From positions 203,724,747-203,788,746 of the forward strand of contig NC_090942.1 of the NCBI RefSeq assembly GCF_040807025.1: a DNA stretch of 64,000 bases, in the 5' to 3' direction. Position 1 is the stretch's first letter. Every line of letters starts with the position of its first letter. Below, one piece after another: positions 24,001 through 34,195 of this stretch. The position numbers were made by a program, and so were the translations under genes. Source of the stretch: Struthio camelus (Eukaryota > Chordata > Aves > Struthioniformes > Struthionidae). The notes under the pieces are model-generated. The model was not told the DNA's origin. It made no database searches and saw only the letters and a list, made by a program, of their open reading frames with translations.

Positions 24001-27000
24001 CAACAGTCTCACAGGAATTTTGACTGAGCCACAAACTTTCCCCTTCAGAACTCTCACATGGCAAAAATCAGGTGTAATTGATCTATTTTTTTTCCAGCAA
24101 GATGGCATGGGGATCAAAACTGACTTGCCGTAGAAAAAGAAAATACCTCTTCCATTCCTGTGTGGTGCAGATACCACTATTCCTTAATAAGAGGACTGGA
24201 AGGAATCAGAGTGGATCCAAACCCTTAAGATGGACCCAAAATATAGACCTGGTTTTTTTGCATCCAGCCCAAATTTGAAGGCCAACTGCTCTTAGTAACA
24301 TCTCCAGGAATTAAACAGTGAACCAAAATGTCACTAAACTTTGGAACCATACCCAAGTTTCTTCAGCTCAAGTCTCAGTTAAAAAAGACTATATAATTGC
24401 AGACTCCTTTTAGTCTTTCTAGGCAGCCCAGTCTGATTTTGGGCTGAATGGCTAACAAATGCTAGTAACCTGACCATATATTTGTGTGACCTGCTTCTTC
24501 TGTTTCCATGTGTTTAACCTAATCACTTTGTGCATACAGCAGCCACAGTCTCCGCAACTATAGTTCAATGCAGCTCCATTACTCCCAAGCGTGACAAGGC
24601 ACGTGTTTTTATGTCTTCTCCTAAACAAGCCAAACATGTGTGATTAAGTTAACTAACTGGACAAAAGCCTGCTCCAAACTCCCACTAGCTCTTTCCCATA
24701 TGTAGCAAAAGCTGCCCCTAAGTCAGGTGGATGCAGCAGAATGAGCCAGGAAGAGAGATGGAGAACTCAAAAACTGCAGCCTTCCATTAGCACCCAAGTG
24801 TTTTCTGCCCCCCCCACCTCGCACCCATGTGTCATTTTGCCACAGCCACAGGTGTACAACTGTAGCCCAACCATTTAGACAAGGGTCCCCATCCCTGCAA
24901 ATTGATGGGACTTAATCCTCCAGTTATTAGAGTGTCACATCAGTGCTGTGAGCCAGCAGCTCAGGTTTACAAACACAAGGAGCAGGGAGCTCTGCAGGGC
25001 TGCTGTGCTTGGACCTGCTGGAACAGCAGGAGGCTTTGTGCTGAAGGGGAACGCCTAATGAAGTGTGACTGCTTCCAGGTTGCTTTCCCTTAGGGCCCTG
25101 TGACTGCTCTGAGAGCTCCCAGTGAAACGCAAACTTCCTGCTGTTTGTGTACTAAGCCTGGAAACTCAAGAGAGAAATGTCTGTCAGAAGGGCAACTCGT
25201 ACAAAGACCTGATCTGTCTTGTCCTGTACTGCTGCTCTCATAGGTAGTATTTTTAATAATATCATCACACTACAGTTTCCAAGCATTTAAATCCAGTAGG
25301 CCAGATGCCATGCTGGGGTAGGCTGATACAACTCTTCACAACTTTGCCAGTAGCGTTAGGCTATTCATTTGCACCAGCACTGTACCATCTGTAAATAACA
25401 AAAGCCAAGCATAATGTGAATTTAACAAAGGGACACTTGCTGTAGAGAAATAAATGCCTCACCAAGAGAAGAATAAAAAAATGTTCAGAGTGAGAAGTAA
25501 AGAAATGAAGCTCTGCATATTAAAAAACACCAGTAACATCCAGCTGTTGAACAAACACATACAAAAAAAAGGACAGCAGTTGTGCACCCCCTCGTACTCC
25601 TTCTCTGGGCTGCATCTTTGGGTTATGCATATACCATGTCACATGATAATGTTAGATTCTGGAGAATGACTTGGAAATAATTCTTGAAAATACCTAGAGT
25701 TTTATTTAAAGGAAAACCCTTCTCTCACATGCTCTTTTTTAAAGTACTGTAGTGTTCTCAGACAAGCTTGGCTTTACCAGTGATGAAGACAGACTTAGCT
25801 GTATTACTTTGATTAAAATTCAAAGTAAATGAGCACTAAACTCACAATGCTTATCAACAGAAATTGGTTTTTGAAAAGCAGAACGAGCTAGACAACTTTT
25901 GAGAAAGGGACTAGCTAACACTGGATTTCATGAGCAAATAAACAGTGAGAATAAACATTAAGTCTCTGTTTTACTGAATGTTGCTCACTATGGACTCAGT
26001 ACAGGAACAGGAGTCTAAGAAGGAATCCTAAGAAGATGCTGAGAAATTTTGCAGATTATTTTATCTTATTGTTTGTAAGTAAATAATCTGCCATGGAAAT
26101 CACTACCTCTATATAGACTGTAAAAAGATCTTTATTATTTTTCTAGTAGTGACAATATGCTGGATACAAGGCAAACAAAAAAGGCAGGCTCAGTCTTTGA
26201 GTATCTAAGGCTCCACACTCATCTCTGAATCCAGCACATGAATCCTTGAATCCTGGCACAGGAGCAGGCGCCTAGAGACAGGTACGGAAGAGATGAGACT
26301 TGGAAATCCGGGAACAGGAATGACTTTTCAAACGCACATGAACATTGCTAAATTCAGGCAGAAGTGTGTTTCCAGATGAATCTGAATGTGTTCCTGTAAA
26401 CTAGCTATGATCGCTATTATAACCTCAAGACAACAGAGGGTAAAAATAAAGTGAATATATACAGCTGATTAACAGAACAGTACTTGTGCTATACGGCACA
26501 ACTAATGGAATCAAAGATCAACACTAACTGTAAACTTGCCACTGACTTCAGTGGGATCAGATTTTTCAACCTTTATTCCTAGCTTTATGATCAGATCCTT
26601 CAAACACTTAGGCACATGTTTAAAACTAATCCCCTTTAATGGCTCTTGTCCGTGCATAAAATTACTTGTGTGTGCATCTCTGGAACTGAGCTCAAATTGG
26701 TAAAGATTTAACATGGTTATGGCTCTAAATTTAAACCAGTGACACCTCTACCGTGCTCTGTAAGCAGGACCTTAGTAGTTGGCAAGACAACCCCTAGCAC
26801 TAACCTCTGTGAAGCAACTGTTAAGAGTAGCAATAACCGAGGACCACAGCACTTTACAGCACCTCCTAGTACAAGCAGACTTTGCTGGATTTCATTGAAT
26901 ATCCATGTAATATCACCAAAAAGGAGAAGGAACTCCTGGATAGATATCACACATTGGCGCACACAACTGGCCTGATGATTTCACAGCAGAGGCTTCTGTT

Positions 27001-30000
27001 GCTGGCTCTATTTTTTAAAAGGACTGAGTAATTCTTAGACGAACCTCCTGAGGTGCCGAGCAAATCCAGTATGCTCAAGATACCACTCAGCAAGACTGAC
27101 TTCAGTTCAGGGAACTCTCTTGTCTCCTTATAGCTCTGCAGGGTAAAGAGTGATACAGGCGATTAAACTTTGTGCTCTGAGTGATATACTGATCTCCTGT
27201 GGCCATCGGGATGGAATTTCAGTATCAGGCAGATGAATTAATTTTTCCTCCCTTAGCTTTTGCCCGGATTATCAACTGTTAGTTGCTGCCAGCAGCAGGA
27301 ACTTGGACCAGATGGGTCCATGGTGCAATCCATGTACAACTCCTGTATTTCTGGGATGTAGCAAGCCAAAAATGATGTCAGTCTTGATTTTTGTATAACA
27401 AAATTAAAGAGCAAGTAATAGAAAATAAATGGTAAACACAGAACAAAGACAAGGAGAAAGTACAGATAATCTTTCTGTGGCTTCTTAGCCAATCAAACAT
27501 GATTCTTCCACACTGAACAGAAGGACAAACTTGGTAAACGTGATGCAATAGCGTGAATGTTGGCCACAGATCTCTTAGTAATATATTTGATTCCTTCTCA
27601 CAAGTGCTTATCTGAAAAAATTCCAGTTGACTTGAACAGTTACATGAGCAGAAAAATTACAAGAAGCAGTGTTAAACAGCTGGGAACAGGTGCCTAGGGA
27701 GATACGCAGGGGAAGGTAAGGAAGGCCAGGAAGGCCAGACTTAATATCTTTATTATTAACGAGCTGGAATAGCGAGTATAAACAGGAGGTTAATGACATC
27801 TGCAGATGGTCACAACGGGAACTATTGCAACACCAGTGAAGACAGAGAAAGAGTACAATATATTTCAGACATTAAAATGCGGGTCAAAAAAGCCAAAAAG
27901 CCCTTCATGCACAGAGCAAAAGTCAACCACACGGTAACTCTTTATTGTCAGAAAGGAAGTTGGAGAGCAGGATGCCTGTGAGACACTTGTGCTGAAGCTG
28001 GACAGGAATCCTGATGCGAGTTTCAAACAGTCAGATGCATGCTTTGAGGGGTGTCACATCACAGTGTAAAAGAGGGAACTGCCTGCTCTCTGCAGGCTAC
28101 AGATTACAACTTGAACATCAAATTCACTTCTAGGCATTCACTACTAAAATATGGCAATTCAAAGGCAGTTCAGGAAAGAGCAGTAAACCTGGATAAGATG
28201 AGTGAAGGGGAACAATTTATGAGGTAAGATTAGAAGAATTACATATAAATAGGCTTGCCAAGAAAGTTCTGCATTACAGGAGACATACGCAGTTTTTCAG
28301 CATAACACCCCTACCATGGAGAAGAAATTGTTTGGACCCTGTAAGTGGAATTGGTTAATCACTGACATGACAATTTGCCATTACTTGCAACCTTAAATGG
28401 AAAGTGGCATGTCCTTTTTAAAGATAGGCAGTAGCTCTAACAGCAATTAGGAACTTGCTTCCAGGGTACCGGGGTGAACACCTGTCCCCTACATACCGCA
28501 GGAGAGCGGACCACATCTTCATAACGCTTTTATCTGGCTCAAAAATCTGTGAAACAGCAGGCTGCAATAACAAATGCCCACTGCTATATAATGACCAATT
28601 TTATATTTTATACATTTATTACATCTCTTGCAATGGCTGTTGCTATCTCATAGTACCAATGATAATAACAATGATATCAAGAAAAAAAAAACTTTCAGGG
28701 AGATCTGTTATTAGGTAGTGTATTCAGCTCTCTGCATCCTAAAGAAAGTAATTTTTTCCCTAAATGTAATTCTAAATCTTGCCTTTGATGGTGTAATACT
28801 TTTTTTTTTTCAAATATCCTTTTTAATTTCAAACTTTGGAATGATCATCTAAGCATAAACAGGAAGCAATTCTCTTTATGAAATCAGTTTCATGAAGTTA
28901 CTTGTATTTGAACGGTTAGTGGTCTATTTGGTATGTTTGAAAACATTTTGATGAAAAGTACAGTGGATTTACAGTTTCTTACTAAACTTTTTGTAAGCCA
29001 GGCCCCAAACAGCAGCTGGTTCTGTGTGAAAACCTATGCCTGTACAGAGCTCCAACTGAAAATAAAATATCCAACAAGATATGAGTACAGAAATCATCAT
29101 TTTCAGACCAGGAGAACAATATTCTGAAGCACCAGGATTTGGCTGAGCCAGTGTAAGAATAACTTAGCACACTGGTAGATGTGCCTTTCATCATACTTGC
29201 TTTTTGCATGTTTAGGTAGCTTAAAAAATTCTCAGTTTGTTTACAGAAAATGTAATTTAGCTAAAAATACTATTTCTAAAAATACTTTGTTTAAGAAAGA
29301 CTTACTGAGCAAATAAACCATTTTTCTCTCAGTGGGAATACTTAAATTAAAGCTCGTGAAAAGCATGCCACAAAATAAATATTTATTGGAGATCACTAAC
29401 AGGGAGATATTTTTATTTAAGTATGCTGAATATACAGTAAAAGTCAGGGCGATCATGTACAAAAAGTAGGAAGAAAAACAGTTCCTTTAAAGTTTGTGCA
29501 TGTTTTGGCTTTCTGCTGTCTGCAGTGTCTTCTTAGAAAGCTGAAAATAATGAGCCCAGTTCTGTCACTCTTATTCAGACAAAACTACCAGAAAAGGCTT
29601 GACAGCATGTGATCAAACTCTACTTTTATAATTCTAGATTAGTGGTTTTCAGCTTTTTCAGAGTTTCCACTAGAAGTGCAGACTCTTGCTTTGTGTGTTA
29701 ACCAGCCAAACAACAGATTTGCTTTACTTAAATTTTCATCTCTTCTTAAAAATAGTCTACTACTCTTATCAAAAATCAACTCGTATTTCATCATCGGGGT
29801 GGGGTGTTTCTGAGCCATAGGCTGAAAACGCAGACCTAAAGAACTGCAGTATTCATGTATTTCCTTGCCTGTGCTCTTACAGCAAACTGGAAGGTGTGCC
29901 TTTGGGGATATATGCAGTGGGGTAGGCAAAGATAAACTCTGTCGGTCTATAACCAGAGCACACACTGTACTCACATATATTTAGGAAGCCAGTGAAGTGC

Positions 30001-31362
30001 CTGGAGTCACATCACCAGGCCACCTATCTCTCAGTGAAAGCATCCGAGCTCCTACGGGACAACTACAAAGTCATGGTGGGGGAGGGGGGTTTCTTGGCGA
30101 CAGTCTTTTGAATGGAGTTAACTCGACACATCACAACTTGCGATACGTCACCTTTCGAGGGGTGCTCTGTACTCCCTGCCGTGTACGTGTGTTTGTGAGC
30201 TTCATCTCCATCTTCTTCATTTTTCATTTCTCCTTCCACCCCATTACACATATTCCTCAGGCAAGTTTTTATGCATTTACCTTATACCTGCCTAGTTAGA
30301 GGTCTGCCTTAATGTCTTTCGTCCCTCTGTTCCTCAGCGGAGCGAGTTACTCCTCGGGACCAGCGCCTCCTCAGCCAGCCTCCTGCTGTACTTCTCGGAG
30401 GCCGACGTGAACGGCAGAGAAACGGCCCAACCAGCCCAGCCAAAGGTGGGATGCAAAAGGTGGGACCACGCAAGGGAACTGACTCTTTGCACACGTCCAT
30501 GGCCTGCCAGCACCCTGGCTCTGCTCGCCTCGGGGAGAAGGCTGCCGGGGCAGGGCGGCGGGGGGGTCCTGCCCCGGACTTGCCTGTCACCCTCGCTGAG
30601 CAGCGCGGAGCCTCCACCCCTCTGGAAGGAAATGTCCCCTCATCCCAGCACGGCCCTTCATGACCTCAAACGGGACCGTTAACCCGGCCGGAGTCCAGCC
30701 TGTGCCCTCCTCGCCCCACACCAGCATCGGCCCCACATCGGACCAACTTCCAGCCCCAGCCGCCCCCAACCGCCCCCGCACCGCCCAACGGCCGCGCTGC
30801 CCTCGGGCGGCGCCCAGCCGGCCCCGCGCGACGCCCAACGGCCGCGCTGCCCTCGGGCGGCCCCGCGCCGCGGCCAGGGCTGACAGAGGCAGCGCCGAGG
30901 ACGGCCCCTTCCCCCCCCCCGCCGGGCCGCGCCGCCCCCAGTCACCTGTAGGCCCAGGGCGAGGCGCTGCGCAGGTTGACGGGGAGCCGGAACCTCCTGT
31001 CGGCCGCCGGCCGCCCGCCCGCCGGGCAGCTGGCGTTGTGGTGGCGGCCCGGCGGCTCCGGCTGCAGCGTGTGGTGGAAGGCGCTGAGCATGCCCGCCGT
31101 CAGCCGGCCGTACAGCTGCTCCAGCAGCTCCTCGGGCCGCTCGCCGCACGTCCGCGTCCGCGCCGGGCGTTTGGGCGCCTTGGCGGCGTCCGAGCGGAGG
31201 GGCAGCAGCGCCGCGCACAGCAGCGCCGCCAGCACCGCCCGCACCTGCAACAGCGCCGCCGTCAGCCGGGTGCGGGCCGGCGGCCGCGTCCCCCGCCGCC
31301 CTCCCGGCCCGGCCCGGCCGGGCCCCGCGCCGCCCCGCAGCCCTTACCCTGCCTCGCTGCAT
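20720..31362 (-). CDS. IL17D: Interleukin-17D precursor (three coding exons)
   Basis: Secreted cytokine of the IL-17 family. Joining 31348-31362, 30946-31244 and 20720-21035 on the - strand gives 630 nt, or 209 residues plus stop, close to the roughly 202 of human. All junctions are GT-AG and in frame. Residues 1 to about 25 form a hydrophobic signal peptide (core VLAALLCAALLPL). The mature part shows ERPEELLEQLYGRL (residues 40-53), NASC, SPWAYRISYDP across the exon 2/3 junction, EAYCLCKGC (119-127), TPVYMPTVILRR, SCAGG and VGCTCVP. These supply the cystine-knot cysteines at 122, 124, 127, 157, 175 and 177, plus Cys38 and Cys78. Potential N-glycosylation sites are N75 and N189. The start in a separate 5-codon exon is my inference, because the second exon has no ATG of its own before the signal peptide. 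IL17D lies next to IFT88 and EEF1AKMT1, as in mammals. Confidence 0.95.
21125..21147. repeat. (GTTT)n microsatellite
   Basis: Four to five GTTT units running into a T tract, close to the acceptor side of IL17D exon 3. Confidence 0.8.
22335..22510 (-). mobile_element. Diverged CR1-like LINE fragment
   Basis: Contains GGTCATCTAGTCCAAACGCC followed by sequence resembling the same region of the better CR1 copy at 36815-37347, including a 'gagagtccacagtctgcc'-type stretch. It is much more decayed and lacks the clear 3' terminal repeats. Orientation by analogy is minus. Boundaries are approximate. Confidence 0.5.
30946..31244 (-). CDS. IL17D: IL17D exon 2
   Basis: 299 nt on the - strand. The acceptor GTTGCAG ends at 31245 and the donor GTGACT begins at 30945. 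It encodes residues 6-105: most of the signal peptide, the LLEQLYGRL helix region, the NASC glycosylation/cysteine site, and the segment up to SPWAY. Confidence 0.92.
31245..31347 (-). other. IL17D: IL17D intron 1, very short
   Basis: 103 nt, extremely GC-rich. On the - strand it opens GTAAGG and closes TTGCAG. It is inferred from the need for an ATG and intact signal-peptide frame. Confidence 0.65.
31348..31362 (-). CDS. IL17D: IL17D exon 1 coding part, five codons
   Basis: ATG at 31362-31360 on the - strand encodes MQRGR and is followed by the donor GTAAGG. Splicing to 31244 in phase 0 gives MQRGR-VRAVLAALLC, an ordinary signal peptide. The untranslated part of the exon extends upstream by an unknown amount. 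Confidence 0.65.
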
Positions 31363-31654
31363 GGCGGCGGCGGCGGCAGCCGAGGAGAGCGGCGGGCTGC
31401 CAAGCCGCGCCGTGCCACGGGCTCTGCCGGCGGAGCAGCTGCTGGACGAGCGCCCCGCGCCTCACTGCATCTCGCCTGGCCTCGCCTGCCAGGAACATTT
31501 TAGGCGCTCACGGAGGAGGCGAGCGCTCAGCGCCACCGCATCGCCTCCTCCGCCGGCGCCCGGGGCGGGGTGGGCCGAGCCCGGCCGGGCCCGCGCCGCC
31601 CCGACACCTGCCCCGGCCCCGCCGCCGGCAGCCGGGCTCTGCCCTGGGCCGCCC

Positions 31655-34195
31655 GGTCACCCCCAGCCCGGCCGGTCACCCCAGCCCTGCCGGCCACCCC
31701 CAGCCCGGCCGGTCACCCCCAGCCCTGCCGGGTCACCCCAGCCCGGCCGGTCACCCCAGCCCGGCCGGCCACCCCCAGCCCGGCCGGTCACCCCAGCCCT
31801 GCCGGGTCACCCCAGCCCTGCCGGTCACCCCCAGCCCGGCCGGTCACCCCCAGCCCTGCCGGCCACCCCAGCCCGGCCGGTCACCCCAGCCCTGCCGGGT
31901 CACCCCAGCCCTGCCGGTCACCCCCAGCCCGGCCGGTCACCCCCAGCCCTGCCGGGTCACCCCAGCCCGGCCGGCCACCCCAGCCCGGCCGGTCACCCCA
32001 GCCCGGCCGGTCACCCCAGCCCTGCCGGGTCACCCCAGCCCGGCCGGCCACCCCAGCCCGGCCGGCCACCCCAGCCCGGCCGGTCACCCCAGCCCGGCCG
32101 GCCACCCCCAGCCCTGCCGGGTCACCCCCAGCCCGGCCGGTCACCCCCAGCCCTGCCGGTCACCCCAGCCCGGCCGGCCACCCCAGCCCGGCCGGTCACC
32201 CCAGCCCGGCCGGTCACCCCCAGCCCTGCCGGCCACCCCCATCCCTGCCGGTCACCCCCATCCCTGCCGGTCACCCCCAGCCCTGCCGGTCACCCCCAGC
32301 CCGGCCGGCCACCCCAGCCCGGCCGGCCACCCCAGCCCGGCCGGTCACCCCCAGCCCTGCCGGTCACCCCCAGCCCTACCGGGTCACCCCCAGCCCTGCC
32401 GGTCACCCCAGCCCGGCCGGCCACCCCAGCCCGGCCGGCCACCCCAGCCCGGCCGGTCACCCCAGCCCGGCCGGCCACCCCAGCCCGGCCGGTCACCCCC
32501 AGCCCTGCCGGTCACCCCCAGCCCGGCCGGTCACCCCAGCCCGGCCGGCCACCCCAGCCCGGCCGGCCACCCCAGCCCGGCCGGTCACCCCCAGCCCTGC
32601 CGGCCACCCCAGCCCGGCCGGTCACCCCAGCCCTGCCGGGTCACCCCAGCCCGGCCGGCCACCCCAGCCCGGCCGGCCACCCCAGCCCGGCCGGTCACCC
32701 CAGCCCGGCCGGCCACCCCCAGCCCTGCCGGGTCACCCCCAGCCCGGCCGGTCACCCCCAGCCCTGCCGGTCACCCCAGCCCGGCCGGCCACCCCAGCCC
32801 GGCCGGTCACCCCAGCCCGGCCGGTCACCCCCAGCCCTGCCGGCCACCCCCATCCCTGCCGGTCACCCCCATCCCTGCCGGTCACCCCCAGCCCTGCCGG
32901 TCACCCCCAGCCCTACCGGGTCACCCCCAGCCCTGCCGGTCACCCCAGCCCGGCCGGCCACCCCAGCCCGGCCGGCCACCCCAGCCCGGCCGGTCACCCC
33001 AGCCCGGCCGGCCACCCCCAGCCCGGCCGGTCACCCCCAGCCCTGCCGGTCACCCCCAGCCCTGCCGGTCACCCCCAGCCCGGCCGGCCACCCCCAGCCC
33101 TGCCGGGTCACCCCCAGCCCGGCCGGTCACCCCCAGCCCTGCCGGTCACCCCCAGCCCGGCCGGCCACCCCAGCCCGGCCGGCCACCCCAGCCCGGCCGG
33201 TCACCCCAGCCCTGCCGGCCACCCCCAGCCCTGCCGGTCACCCCAGCCCTGCCGGGTCACCCCAGCCCTGCCGGCCACCCCCAGCCCTGCCGGCCACCCC
33301 AGCCCGGCCGGTCACCCCCAACCCTGCCGGCCACCCCAACCCTGCCGGCCACCCCAGTCCTGCCGGTCACCCCAACCCTGCCGGTCACCCCCAGCCCTGC
33401 CGGTCACCCCCAGCCCGGCCGGTCACCCCCAACCCTGCCGGCCACCCCAGTCCTGCCGGTCACCCCAGCCCTGCCGGTCACCCCCAGCCCGGCCGGCCAC
33501 CCCAGCCCTGCCGGTCACCCCCAGCCCTGCCGGCCACCCCAGCCCTGCCGGTCACCCCCAGCCCGGCCGGTCACCCCCAGTCCTGCCGGTCACCCCCAAC
33601 CCTGCCGGTCACCCCCAGCTCTACCGGCCACCCCAGCCCTGCCGGTCACCCCCAGCCCGGCCGGCCACCCCAGCCCTGCCGGTCACCCCAGCCCTGCCGG
33701 GTCACCCCCAGCCCTGTCGGCCACCCCCAGCCCTGCCGGTCACCCCCAGCCCTGCCGGTCACCCCCAGCCCGGCCGGCCACCCCAGCCCTGCCGGGTCAC
33801 CCCCAGCCCTGCCGGCCACCCCCAGCCCTGCCGGGTCACCCCCAGCCCGGCCGGTCACCCCCAGCCCGGCCGGCCACCCCAGCCCTGCCGGGTCACCCCC
33901 AGCCCTGCCGGTCACCCCAGCCCTGCTGGTCCCCCCCAGCCCGGCCGGTCACCCCAGTCCTCCTGGGTCACCCCCAGCCCTGCTGGCCACCCCAGCCCTG
34001 CTGGGCCACCCCAGTCGTGCCGGCCACCCCAGCCCTGCTGGTCACCCCCAGTCCTGCCGGGTCACCCCAGCCCTGCTGGCCACCCCCAGCCTACTGGCCA
34101 CCCCAGTCCTGCTGGTCACCCCCACTCCTACTGGTCATCCTCATTCCTGCTGGCCACCCAAGCCCTGCTGGTCACCCCCAGTCCTGCTGGCCCTC
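31655..34195. repeat. GC-rich minisatellite array, 18-19 bp unit
   Basis: About 2.54 kb of uninterrupted tandem repeats, roughly 135-140 units. On + the unit is TCACCCCAGCCCGGCCGG (18 bp). Variants have one extra C in the C-run, CCCTGCC for CCCGGCC, GCCACC for GTCACC, and GCCGGG for GCCGG. The + strand units contain no stop codon in any frame, so three long open frames (877 to 1,196 codons, the longest beginning at 30660) span the array; these are a composition artefact. From about 33920 to the distal end, GCCGG is often GCTGG or ACTGG. The array starts about 290 bp upstream of the IL17D ATG. Confidence 0.97.

Larger units (their letters stand above)
21036..30945 (-). other. IL17D: IL17D intron 2
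   Basis: About 9.9 kb, GT-AG. It contains a diverged CR1-like fragment near 22335-22510, GTTT and poly-T/A tracts (21125-21147, 23383-23396, 23664-23680), and from about 30300 the edge of the IL17D CpG island. No embedded gene is recognised. Confidence 0.8.
30300..31654. promoter_or_regulatory. CpG island spanning IL17D exons 1-2 and promoter
   Basis: Strong rise in GC and CpG over IL17D exon 2, the 103-nt intron, exon 1 and about 290 bp upstream. No TATA box is obvious on the - strand above 31362. A GGC/GCC trinucleotide run covers the initiator region at 31361-31378. The island merges directly into the minisatellite. Confidence 0.75.

Noticed and set aside
31248-31250. Non-AUG start (TTG) for the IL17D signal-peptide exon
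   Set aside because: The TTG is part of a splice acceptor (TTGCAG). An ATG-containing 5-codon exon with a good donor lies 98 nt upstream in matching phase.
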